Source: an uncultured Bacillota bacterium (GTDB lineage: Bacteria; Bacillota; Sulfobacillia; UBA995; UBA9673). From it: a DNA stretch of 8,845 bases. The position numbers and the translations under genes are program-made. Below are positions 1 to 6,235 of the stretch, one piece after another. The stretch is from the NCBI GenBank assembly GCA_937863905.1, contig CALMHV010000002.1, positions 1 to 8,845 of the forward strand. Direction: 5' to 3'. The notes beneath the pieces are model-generated. The model saw only the letters and a list, made by a program, of their open reading frames with translations, was not told where the DNA came from and did not search any database. Every line of letters begins with the position of its first letter. Position 1 is the first letter of the stretch.

Positions 1-20
1 CGAGGTAAGGGGGGAGCTTG

Positions 21-590
21 ATGGACGAGCCGAACGGGTCCGCCGGTCGCGACGGGCCTGCCGGTCGCGTCAGCGCCCCCGGCCGCGCCGTCCGGCGCTG
101 GCTCATCACGGCCGTCGCGGCTTTCGCCATCCTCGCCCTCATCAACGCCTACGGCCGCACCGTCGCCACCTTCATCCAGGACGTCTGGGGTCCGGACTTC
201 TCCTTCTTCGACAATGCTCAGACGGTCCAGGTCAAGCTCCACCGGCTCCCGCCCGCCACCGACCACGCACAGGCCCCCGCCGGGACGGCCTGGCCGGAGA
301 AGGTCCTCCGCCCGGCCTGCCACTTCACCCTGAGCCTCATGGGCCTGTCCGGTCCGGAGGGCGAACTCTGGTTGGGCTCACTCGAAGGCCAGCCGCCGGC
401 TCTGGTCGTGCGGGCGACCTGGAGTGGCGGCGAGGTCGGCCGCTACCGCGTGACGGAGGGAAGGGAAGAGGCCGGGCTCGTGGTCGTGGAACTGGACGCC
501 GGCCCGAACGGCATCCACCTCATGGACTTGCAGCAACCCCGCCCCGGGGACGGCTGGTACGTCGTCCAGGTCTACCGGGCGCCGGACTGA
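21..590 (+). CDS. Membrane-anchored protein of unknown function (189 aa)
   Basis: I do not recognise this protein. It has a short hydrophilic N-terminus rich in Gly, Pro and Arg (residues 1-26), one hydrophobic helix at about 27-44, and then a roughly 140-residue soluble part. The basic RAVRR just before the helix suggests that the C-terminal part lies outside the cytoplasm. That part alternates short hydrophobic stretches (LVVRATW, LVVVELDA, WYVVQVYR) with Gly/Pro turns, as in a small beta-rich domain. It has a single Cys at residue 100. I chose the ATG at 21 because AAGGGGGGAG (7-16) sits 4 bases upstream; a TTG at 18 is too close to that site. The start forms TGATG with a TGA at 19-21, and the frame ending there is open to the window edge, so an upstream gene may be translationally coupled. 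The last 71 bp overlap the convergent yihY gene. Reality as a gene is likely; function is unknown. Confidence 0.75.
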   Translation: MDEPNGSAGRDGPAGRVSAPGRAVRRWLITAVAAFAILALINAYGRTVATFIQDVWGPDFSFFDNAQTVQVKLHRLPPATDHAQAPAGTAWPEKVLRPACHFTLSLMGLSGPEGELWLGSLEGQPPALVVRATWSGGEVGRYRVTEGREEAGLVVVELDAGPNGIHLMDLQQPRPGDGWYVVQVYRAPD

Positions 591-1506
591 GGCCGGCGAT
601 GGCCCCGACCTCGGCCCCGTAGATGACGACCAGGGCCACCACGTAGAACCAGACCAGCATGACGATGGCCGTGGTCACCGAGCCGTAGACCCAGGCGTAC
701 CCCTGGAGATGCAGGGCGTACCAGGCAAAACACCCCTTCGCCAGTTCGAACAGGCCCGTGGCGACGACCGTCCCCGGCCACAGGGCCCGCCAGGGCGGTG
801 GCCGCCTCGGGATGAGGGCGTAGATGGCCAGGAAGACCAGGGCCGTCACCAGGACGGGCGCCACGCCCAGGAGCCCCATGACCGTGTTCGGGCCGAAGGG
901 TCCGACGCGGGGGAGCGCCTGGACACGCTCGGCCAGCCGCAGGTAGGTCGTGGCCAGGACCGACAGGAGAAAGAGGATACCCACCCCGGCGACGACACCG
1001 ACGGCCCGGACCCGGCGCCAGAAACCCACCGACGCCGGCGCCCTCACCGGCCCTTCCCAGACGAGGTCGAGGGTGCGGCTCAGGCTGGCGAAGGCGCCCG
1101 AGGCCGACCAGACGAGGGTGACCAGGGCCGTCAGCCCCAGGGACCCGCGGTGGAGGACCAGCTGCTCCAGGCTCTGACGGAAGAAATCGCCCAGGCCGGG
1201 CAGGAGGTCGGCCCCGTAGGCGACGAGCCGCTCCGCCAGGGCCGTGACCGGGAAGACGAAGCCCAGGACCGAGAGGAGGAGGAGGACGAGCGGGAACAGC
1301 GAGACCAGCCCGTAGTAGGCGATGGCCGCCGCCGAGACGTGCCCGCCGTTGTAGGCCAGTCTCTGGCCGGCGAGAAAGAGGACTCGCCCGGCCCGGAGGC
1401 CGCCCCTGAGGCCCGCTCCGAACATCGCCCATCCACGCAGGGATGCTTCGCGCCCCGTAGAAACTTCCCCCGCACCTAGAGGGGAGTCGGGCTCGTTGCC
1501 GTTCAT
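520..1506 (-). CDS. yihY: YihY/BrkB (UPF0761) family inner-membrane protein, 328 aa
   Basis: This is a polytopic membrane protein of the YihY/virulence-factor BrkB family, whose biochemical role is not settled. An old ribonuclease BN label for the family is considered wrong. Family features are visible in order: AAIAYYGLVSLFPLVLLLLS (residues 60-79), VWSASGAFASLSRTLDLVWE (132-151), a helix at about 166-186, a helix at about 209-232, PGTVVATGLFELAKG (244-258), and the closing YGSVTTAIVMLVWFYVVALV with YGAEVGAI (274-303). About six transmembrane helices are expected and the length is normal. After the core comes a basic, Gly/Pro-rich tail of about 25 residues, and only this tail overlaps the convergent upstream gene. 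The ATG at 1506 was chosen because GGAGGT (1515-1520) lies 8 bases before it. A later in-frame ATG at 1425 has no clear ribosome site but would avoid the overlap with the divergent MFS gene. Confidence 0.93.
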   Translation of the reverse strand: MNGNEPDSPLGAGEVSTGREASLRGWAMFGAGLRGGLRAGRVLFLAGQRLAYNGGHVSAAAIAYYGLVSLFPLVLLLLSVLGFVFPVTALAERLVAYGADLLPGLGDFFRQSLEQLVLHRGSLGLTALVTLVWSASGAFASLSRTLDLVWEGPVRAPASVGFWRRVRAVGVVAGVGILFLLSVLATTYLRLAERVQALPRVGPFGPNTVMGLLGVAPVLVTALVFLAIYALIPRRPPPWRALWPGTVVATGLFELAKGCFAWYALHLQGYAWVYGSVTTAIVMLVWFYVVALVVIYGAEVGAIAGLSPAPGRPGRRTSRPRGGVAASP

Positions 1507-1520
1507 CCGGGACTACCTCC
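1479..1520. promoter_or_regulatory. Interlocked ribosome sites of two divergent genes
   Basis: The start codons of yihY (ATG, 1504-1506, minus) and the MFS gene (TTG, 1496-1498, plus) cross, so the coding regions share 1496-1506. Each SD sequence lies inside the other gene. GAGGGGAG at 1479-1486 serves the plus-strand TTG with 9 bases of spacing. GGAGGT at 1515-1520, read on the minus strand, serves the ATG with 8 bases of spacing. There is no room for promoters between the genes, so any promoter for one must lie within the coding sequence of the other. I could not identify a convincing -35/-10 pair. Confidence 0.6.
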
Positions 1521-2785
1521 AGACGGTGCGTTCCTTCAGCCCGAACGCCCGCCGGTTCCTCACCTTCACGGCCCTCAACGCCGTCGCCTGGAGCGCCTTC
1601 AACCTCACCTTCAACCTCTATCTCAACAGCCTCGGCTACGGCCCGGGCTTCATCGGACAGATGAACGGTTTCCCGGCCATCGTTGTCCTGGTCGTGGGTC
1701 TGCCGATCGGGATGCTCGCCGACCGCTACGGGTACCGCCGCTTCCTCATCGCGGGCTCGATCCTCACGGCCCTGGCCGCTCTCGGACAGGGCCTGAGTTC
1801 CGTGCGCCCGGCCCTCTACGCCTTCACCCTCATCGGCGGTCTGGGCGCCTCGCTGTCGTGGGTCCTTGGCGCGCCGATGATGATGGCCATTTCGACAAAG
1901 GAAGAGAGAGTCTTTCTCTTCTCGGTCCAGCAGGCGCTCATGATGGGTTCCGGCTTCCTGGGCAGCCTCCTGGCCGGGTTCCTGCCGGAGGTCGTGGCCG
2001 GAATTCTTCATGTCCCTCCGGCGTCCACCGCGCCGCTCCGCCTTACGTTCCTGGTCGGGGCGTCCTTCAACCTGATAGCGGTGCTCCCGATTCTCCGCAT
2101 GAGCCAGGTGCACGGCGATGGGGCGGCGGCCAAGGGCCCGGCGCGGCGGTGGCCGCTCCCGAAGAGTTGGCAGGAAGTCGGCCTCTTCGCCAGGATTCTC
2201 GGCCCGGCGGCCCTCGTCTCGTTCGGCGCCGGGGCCATGGTCGTGTTCTTTCAGCTCTTCTTCCGACTGCGGTTCAGTCTCAACCCAGGAAGCATCGGCA
2301 TCCTCTTTGCCTTCTCCTCGATCGTGACCGCCCTGGCCACCCTGGTCTCACCCCTCCTGGCCAAGCGCTTCGGTCGCGTCCGGACCATCGTCGGAACGCA
2401 GCTCGCCTCCATCCCGTTCCTTCTTCTCCTGGCCTACTCGTTCAGTTTCCCGGCCGTGGTGGTGGCCTACTACGTGCGCAACGCCCTGATGAACATGTCG
2501 GGACCCCTGCAGACGACCTTCGGGCTCGAACTCGTGCGGGACGAACAGCGGGCCACGCTGACAAGCCTATCGGTCATGCTGGGGAGTCTCGGGCGGGGCG
2601 GGCTGGGGCCGATCGTGTCCGGGTACCTCCAGGAGAAGTCAGGCTTCACCCTGGCCTTCACCATGACCACGGTCTGCTACGTCGTCGCTACGCTGCTCTT
2701 CTTCCTGTTCTTCCGTAACTATGAACGGAGGCCGGGGTCGGGGACGGAGGGCCCAGCCGCGGGGCGGCCGGTGACGGTCGGGTGA
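1496..2785 (+). CDS. Major facilitator superfamily transporter (first of two), 429 aa
   Basis: This is a secondary transporter in the cytoplasmic membrane with the usual MFS size and a 12-helix layout in two halves. The diagnostic loop between helices 2 and 3 is present as GLPIGMLADRYGYRR (residues 68-82). A weaker copy, LLAKRFGRVRT, follows in the second half near residues 287-298. A basic central loop (about 202-232) separates the halves. The tail after the last helix is charged, then Gly/Pro-rich. The substrate cannot be read from the sequence; it could be a drug exporter or a sugar or organic-ion carrier. The TTG start at 1496 is backed by GAGGGGAG at 1479-1486. A GTG at 1526 would also keep all helices but has no SD site. 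The 5' end overlaps yihY by 11 bp and the 3' end overlaps the ytfJ-like gene by 67 bp, both on the opposite strand. Confidence 0.92.
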   Translation: MPFIRDYLQTVRSFSPNARRFLTFTALNAVAWSAFNLTFNLYLNSLGYGPGFIGQMNGFPAIVVLVVGLPIGMLADRYGYRRFLIAGSILTALAALGQGLSSVRPALYAFTLIGGLGASLSWVLGAPMMMAISTKEERVFLFSVQQALMMGSGFLGSLLAGFLPEVVAGILHVPPASTAPLRLTFLVGASFNLIAVLPILRMSQVHGDGAAAKGPARRWPLPKSWQEVGLFARILGPAALVSFGAGAMVVFFQLFFRLRFSLNPGSIGILFAFSSIVTALATLVSPLLAKRFGRVRTIVGTQLASIPFLLLLAYSFSFPAVVVAYYVRNALMNMSGPLQTTFGLELVRDEQRATLTSLSVMLGSLGRGGLGPIVSGYLQEKSGFTLAFTMTTVCYVVATLLFFLFFRNYERRPGSGTEGPAAGRPVTVG

Positions 2786-3129
2786 GGGTTGGCCCGGGCC
2801 ACGGCGGCCCGGACGAGCGGCCGGATGGTCTCGACCAGGGTGTCAAGGCCTGAACCGGCTCGGTCCTCGCCGGTTAGGCGCGGGGCGTCCAGCCGTTTCA
2901 CGCCCACGTTGCCGTCGCGGATGGTCACGACGGCGACAGGTTCGAGACTGAGGCCGCCGCCCAAGCCGGAGCGGGCCGCGGCGTCCAGACCGAGGACCCC
3001 GAGGCTCAAGCGGGCCACCGGGATGAGGATGACCCCTCCGGCCTCGATGGGACGGCCGAAGACGGCCTCGGTCGAGCCCGACCGGGCGAGTCCGGGGATC
3101 AGGCCTTCGAGTTCTTCGAGCAGCGTCAG
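2719..3129 (-). CDS. ytfJ: YtfJ/GerW-family spore protein with probable CTG start, 136 aa
   Basis: YtfJ/GerW proteins are small forespore-made proteins; in some bacilli loss of GerW weakens the germination response. From the CTG at 3129 the product starts MTLLEELEGLIPGLA. It continues with AVFGRPIEAGGVILIPVARL (22-41), which matches the family's G-x-P pattern followed by a hydrophobic strand and IPV. Then come the Gly-rich SGLGGGLSLEPVAVVTI (54-70) and NVGVKRL (74-80). A predicted helix, LDTLVETIRPLVRAAVARA, follows, with a Pro/Gly-rich tail. Between the in-frame TAA at 3154-3156 and codon 38 (GTG, 3016-3018) there is no ATG, GTG or TTG. A GTG start would cut the conserved domain in half, whereas CTG at 3127-3129 has AGGAG (3136-3140) six bases upstream. 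The 3' end overlaps the convergent MFS gene. The gene is divergent from the MFS-gerABC operon. Family call is fairly sure; the start is inferred. Confidence 0.8.
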   Translation of the reverse strand: MTLLEELEGLIPGLARSGSTEAVFGRPIEAGGVILIPVARLSLGVLGLDAAARSGLGGGLSLEPVAVVTIRDGNVGVKRLDAPRLTGEDRAGSGLDTLVETIRPLVRAAVARANPHPTVTGRPAAGPSVPDPGLRS

Positions 3130-3213
3130 GCTGGACTCCTCGCTCTCCGGGGCTTAGGATGCCCCAATCGCACCATAGACTTCCAGGTCCGCCTCACGGG
3201 GCCCGAAGGGACG
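3130..3213. promoter_or_regulatory. Divergent intergenic region between ytfJ and the MFS-gerABC operon
   Basis: These 84 bp are the only non-overlapping gap between divergent genes in the window, so they probably hold promoters for both directions. On the minus strand I see a possible forespore-type -10 box (3155-3161, listed separately) and AGGAG for ytfJ. On the plus strand TAGACT at 3176-3181 matches four of six bases of a housekeeping -10, but the element at the right distance upstream (TTAGGA, 3154-3159) is a poor -35. The ribosome site for the MFS gene is AAGGGA at 3206-3211. No clear operator palindrome is visible. Confidence 0.45.
3155..3161 (-). promoter_or_regulatory. Candidate forespore sigma (SigG/SigF-like) -10 element for ytfJ
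   Basis: Read on the minus strand the bases are CATCCTA, which fits the SigG -10 pattern CAT-n-n-TA as I recall it. The ten bases GGGCATCCTA fit most of the SigF pattern GG-n-n-A-n-A-h-T-r. A transcript starting about seven bases downstream (near 3148) would have a leader of roughly 19 bases, carrying AGGAG and then the proposed CTG start. The bases 17-18 upstream do not give a good -35 match, so this is a weak, context-supported call. Confidence 0.28.
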
Positions 3214-4506
3214 GTGAACGGAATGACCCGCCCACGCTCGGTCTTCAGGGGAAACGTGGCGGTCATGTCCCTCAGCACCGCGGCCAACGTTACCGGCCAG
3301 ATGCTCTGGTACCCGGTCCTCGCGCTGTTCTTCCGCGAACTTGGCGCCTCGGACTTCCAGGCGAGTCTGGCCTACGGCCTCATCGCCGCGGCCAACGCCT
3401 TCCTGCAGCTTCCGGGAGGTGTCCTCGCCGACCGGTTCGGCCGCAAGCGCCTCATCGTCTGGCCGACCTTCGTCGCGGCCGCGGCCTTCGTCGCCGCCGC
3501 TTTGAGCCGTTCGTGGGTCCCGCTCGCCCTGGCCCTGTTCGCCCAGGCCGCCTGTAGCGCAATCCAGGCGCCGAGTTTCGTGGCTCTCGTCGCGGAGTCG
3601 GTGCCCGCCGACCGGCGGGGGGAGGCTTTCGCCTATCTCGAACTCTGGGCGTCCGCGGGTATCGGTCTTGGGCCGATTCTGGGCGCGCTCCTCCTCCCGT
3701 ACCTGCCCATGGCCGCTCTCTTCGGCCTGACGGCCGCTGTCTTCGTGGCCTCAGCCATCGCCCGGCAGCTTTGGCTTCGGGAGAGCCTTAGCCGCCCCTC
3801 CGGAAACGGCGGCGATGCGGCCACTCCCCGGCCCGTCGGCGGCCCGGCCCAGCCCCGGTCTGTCGGCGACCCGGCCACCTCCCGGCCCGTCGGCGACCTG
3901 GCCACTCCCCGGCCGGCCGCGGGCTTCCGCCTTTCCGCGCTCTTTCGGGGCCGGCTGGCCTGGCTCACCGTCACGGCCGTCGCCGTCTCGGTCGCTATCA
4001 ACCTCACGCTGTACGGACCGTTCCTCCCGCTCCTGGCTCACGACGTCTTGGGTTTCACCGGGGCCCAGATCGACATCCTTTACGCCTCGGGCCCTCTCTT
4101 CGCCGCGGTTCTCGGCGTGGCCATGGGCCGGTTCTTGGCCCGCAAGGGCGGGCGGCTCGGCGTGAGCCTCGGCCTCCTCCTCACGGGCGTCTCCCTTGTC
4201 GGTTTCCTGGCGGCGCCTTCCTTCTGGGTCGCCCTGGCGGTCATCGCCGTGACGGGAGCGGCCGTGCAGTTCACCTTCATCGGGTACGACGCCCTCCGGG
4301 CCGACGCGACGGATGAGGAGACCCGGGGCCGGGTCGTCGGCGCCTTGGGCTCACTCTCCGGGGCGGCCGGCGCCATAGCCGTGCCGCTGGTCGGGAAACT
4401 GGCCGGCGGGCCAGGCCCCAGCCTGGCCATCTACATCGGCGCGGCCTTCTGCATCCTCGGGGCCGTCGCCGCCCAGCGCGTCGGGAGGGCCGAGCCGCCC
4501 GGGTAG
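3214..4506 (+). CDS. Major facilitator superfamily transporter heading the ger operon, 430 aa
   Basis: This is a 12-helix MFS transporter with the helix 2-3 loop GGVLADRFGRKR (residues about 69-80) and a degenerate second copy, GRFLARKGGR, in the C-terminal half. LGPILGALLLPYLP (near 153-166) looks like the family's helix-5 region. The central cytoplasmic loop holds four imperfect 9-residue repeats (201-236). The resemblance is to drug-efflux-type MFS proteins, but no substrate can be named. AAGGGA (3206-3211) lies only 2 bases from the GTG at 3214 and 11 bases from an ATG at 3223, so the start may be three codons later; helix 1 is unaffected. The stop is 7 bases before a possible gerA GTG and 31 bases before the preferred one. 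Cotranscription with gerABC is therefore likely, which raises the possibility of a role in sporulation or germination (inference). Confidence 0.92.
   Translation: MNGMTRPRSVFRGNVAVMSLSTAANVTGQMLWYPVLALFFRELGASDFQASLAYGLIAAANAFLQLPGGVLADRFGRKRLIVWPTFVAAAAFVAAALSRSWVPLALALFAQAACSAIQAPSFVALVAESVPADRRGEAFAYLELWASAGIGLGPILGALLLPYLPMAALFGLTAAVFVASAIARQLWLRESLSRPSGNGGDAATPRPVGGPAQPRSVGDPATSRPVGDLATPRPAAGFRLSALFRGRLAWLTVTAVAVSVAINLTLYGPFLPLLAHDVLGFTGAQIDILYASGPLFAAVLGVAMGRFLARKGGRLGVSLGLLLTGVSLVGFLAAPSFWVALAVIAVTGAAVQFTFIGYDALRADATDEETRGRVVGALGSLSGAAGAIAVPLVGKLAGGPGPSLAIYIGAAFCILGAVAAQRVGRAEPPG
3814..3921 (+). repeat. Four tandem 27-bp repeats inside the MFS transporter gene
   Basis: Units start at 3814, 3841, 3868 and 3895. 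They encode DAATPRPVG, GPAQPRSVG, DPATSRPVG and DLATPRPAA, an in-frame 9-residue Pro/Arg/Gly-rich repeat. They lie in the loop between the two halves of the transporter, where length change should be tolerated. The unit length is a multiple of three, so copy number can change without breaking the frame. Confidence 0.85.
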
Positions 4507-4520
4507 CCACGGGGTGGAGC

Positions 4521-4527
4521 GGGAGAG
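4521..4527 (+). promoter_or_regulatory. Ribosome site that favours the later gerA start
   Basis: GGGAGAG lies 10 bases before the GTG at 4538-4540. The earlier in-frame GTG at 4514 has no SD-like sequence at a usable distance. The choice changes the protein by eight residues (565 or 573 aa) and does not touch a conserved domain. Confidence 0.5.
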
Positions 4528-4537
4528 ACTACCCGTC

Positions 4538-6235
4538 GTGACCTCGCTCTGGAAGAGGCTTCGCTCCATTTTCACGCACCCCAAACGCGACCTGGATGCC
4601 GTCCGGTTCAGCCTGGGCGAGCGCGACCCGCGTCGGACCAGCGCGGCCCCTCCCGAACTCCGGAAACCACCGGAGCCCGAAGGCGCGCCCAAGGGCGAAC
4701 CCATCCCCGAGGACCTCGACAAGGCCGTGGAGCGCTTGGCCGCCATCCTCCACTACCCGCTGAGCCAGGACCTCGTGTTCCGCGAGGTCACCCTGCCCAC
4801 CAAGCCGACCGCCCGGGCCCTCGTCATCTACTACGAGGGTCTGGCCGAGAGCCGGCGCGTGGAGCGCGAGATCATCGAGCCCCTGATGCGCTTCCCTCTC
4901 GCCAACAAGACGCCCAAGGCCCGCCTCCCGGACGTCTTCCTGGAGTCTATCCTCCCGGCCGGCAGTTCGAGGCGGGTCCAGTCGATGGAGCAACTCGTCA
5001 CCGGCATCACCATGGGCGAGGCCGCCATCCTGGCCGAGACGGGGGTCGCTTGCCTGGCGGACGTGAAGGAACCGCCCAGCCGCACGCCCGAGCAGCCCAT
5101 CACGGAGAGGACGACCCGCGGGCCCCAGATGGCGTTCGTGGAGAGCCATCGCACGAACTCGGCGATGATCCGACGGTTCGTCCACGACCCGGACCTCGTC
5201 CTCGAAGGCTACGAGGTGGGGCGTCGGCAGAAGACCCCGGTGGCCCTCCTCTACATCAACGACATCGCCAATCCCAAGCTGGTGGCTGAGGTCCGCCAGC
5301 GCGTCCGCAGCCTGGACGTGGACGGCATAACCGCCATCGGCATCCTGGAGCAACTCATCGAAGACCACCCCGTGAGCTTGATTCCGACGATGCTGAACAC
5401 CGAGCGGCCCGACCGGGCGGCCCTCCACCTCCTCCAGGGCTCCGTGGTCCTGCTCTCGGACGGGACACCGCGGTGTCTGATTGCCCCGGTGACCTTCTCG
5501 ACCTTCCTGCACTCGCCGGAGGACGTCTACCAGAGATACCCCTACGCCAGCTTCCTCCGGGTGGTTCGCCTTCTCGCGTCCTTCGTGGCTCTCCTGGCCC
5601 CGGCCATCTACATCGCCATTTTGAACTACCACTCGGAGATGCTGCCCCACCTCCTCCTCGTGACCCTGGAGAGCGCGAGGCAGACGATTGCCTTACCTCT
5701 GGTCATCAGCGTGCTTCTCATGGAGGTGGCCTTCGAGCTCGTGCGGGAGGCCGGTGTCCGGGTCCCGGCGGCCATCGCGCCGACCATCGGCATCGTGGGC
5801 GCGCTTCTCATCGGCGACATGGCCGTGCGCGCGAACTTTGTCAGCCCGGCGACCATTATCGTCGTCGCCGCCACGGGGCTGGCCAACTTTGCCGTGCCCG
5901 ACCAGGCGGCGTCGTTTGCCATCCGGATCGGGCGCTTCATCTTCATCGCCCTGGCCGGGGTTCTCGGGTTCTTGGGGCTTGCCCTCGGGTTCTACGTCCT
6001 GGCCACGCATCTTGCCGGCCTGAGGAGCTTCGGCGTTCCGTTCCTGTCGCCCATCGGGCCTTCGCGGCCCGGCTCGTCCGACATCATCCTGCGAGATCCA
6101 TACTGGCGCCAGGAGGAGCGGCCGTCGTTCCTTCGCCCCCTCGACCTCTTCCGCCTGACGCGGCGGTCGCGGGCCTGGGACCCCGGCGGCCAGCCGGAGA
6201 AGACGGCGGGCGACGAACAGGAGCGGGGCGAGTGA
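4538..6235 (+). CDS. gerA: Spore germination protein, GerA family (receptor A subunit), 565 aa
   Basis: This is the A subunit of a nutrient germinant receptor, which sits in the inner spore membrane with B and C partners and helps trigger ion and dipicolinate release. The conserved soluble part begins near residue 60 (LDKAVERLAAILHYPLSQDL). It contains SMEQLVTGITMGEAAIL (about 149-165), the signature TERTTRGPQMAFVESHRTN (191-209) and IRRF, then IGILEQLIEDHP and LNTERPDRAAL. The membrane part starts after PEDVYQRYPYASFLR (327-341). It has five or so helices between about 344 and 490, including VPAAIAPTIGIVGALLIGD. The C-terminus has the family's SFGVPFLSPIGP and RDPYWRQEERP. The first 60 or so residues are an extra Pro/Glu-rich extension; Bacillus GerAA is near 480 residues. 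The stop overlaps the gerB start as GTGA. A GTG at 4514 is an alternative start. Confidence 0.96.
   Translation: MTSLWKRLRSIFTHPKRDLDAVRFSLGERDPRRTSAAPPELRKPPEPEGAPKGEPIPEDLDKAVERLAAILHYPLSQDLVFREVTLPTKPTARALVIYYEGLAESRRVEREIIEPLMRFPLANKTPKARLPDVFLESILPAGSSRRVQSMEQLVTGITMGEAAILAETGVACLADVKEPPSRTPEQPITERTTRGPQMAFVESHRTNSAMIRRFVHDPDLVLEGYEVGRRQKTPVALLYINDIANPKLVAEVRQRVRSLDVDGITAIGILEQLIEDHPVSLIPTMLNTERPDRAALHLLQGSVVLLSDGTPRCLIAPVTFSTFLHSPEDVYQRYPYASFLRVVRLLASFVALLAPAIYIAILNYHSEMLPHLLLVTLESARQTIALPLVISVLLMEVAFELVREAGVRVPAAIAPTIGIVGALLIGDMAVRANFVSPATIIVVAATGLANFAVPDQAASFAIRIGRFIFIALAGVLGFLGLALGFYVLATHLAGLRSFGVPFLSPIGPSRPGSSDIILRDPYWRQEERPSFLRPLDLFRLTRRSRAWDPGGQPEKTAGDEQERGE

Noticed and set aside
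1..21. Tail of an upstream gene ending TGA at 19-21
   Set aside because: Only six codons are visible. The TGATG overlap with the next gene is suggestive, but too little sequence is present to call a gene.
709..1479. 256-codon plus-strand frame opposite yihY
   Set aside because: The product is Arg/Gln/Glu/Asp-rich low-complexity sequence, antisense to a clear membrane protein, and has no ribosome site.
572..2113. 513-codon open frame on the minus strand across yihY and the first MFS gene
   Set aside because: It is antisense or out of frame to two well-recognised genes. Its product is a biased Arg/Gly/Glu/His-rich sequence with no domain, which is typical of GC-rich shadow frames.
1858..2718. 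286-codon plus-strand frame inside the first MFS gene
   Set aside because: It is an alternate frame of the MFS gene with Arg/Gly/Pro-biased content and no recognisable motif.
2789..3157. 122-codon plus-strand frame opposite the ytfJ-like gene
   Set aside because: The product is Ser/Arg/Pro-rich and lacks domains, while the minus strand encodes a recognisable YtfJ/GerW domain.
3126..3176. Frameshifted true N-terminus of the ytfJ-like gene in the ATG 3176 frame
   Set aside because: The peptide in that frame (MVRLGHPKPRARSPA) does not resemble YtfJ/GerW N-termini, whereas the CTG frame matches directly up to its start.
3154..3181. Housekeeping promoter TTAGGA-16-TAGACT for the MFS-gerABC operon
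   Set aside because: Only three of six and four of six bases match the -35 and -10 consensus, so it is mentioned in the intergenic entry but not called as a promoter.
4529..5650. 373-codon minus-strand frame opposite gerA
   Set aside because: GerA signatures on the plus strand explain this region. The antisense product is His/Asp/Gly-rich with no family features.
5473..6231. Upstream 253-codon extension of the gerB frame
   Set aside because: It lies entirely inside gerA in another frame and reads as Arg/Pro/His-rich noise. GTG 6232 with AGGAG and the GTGA overlap is the real start.
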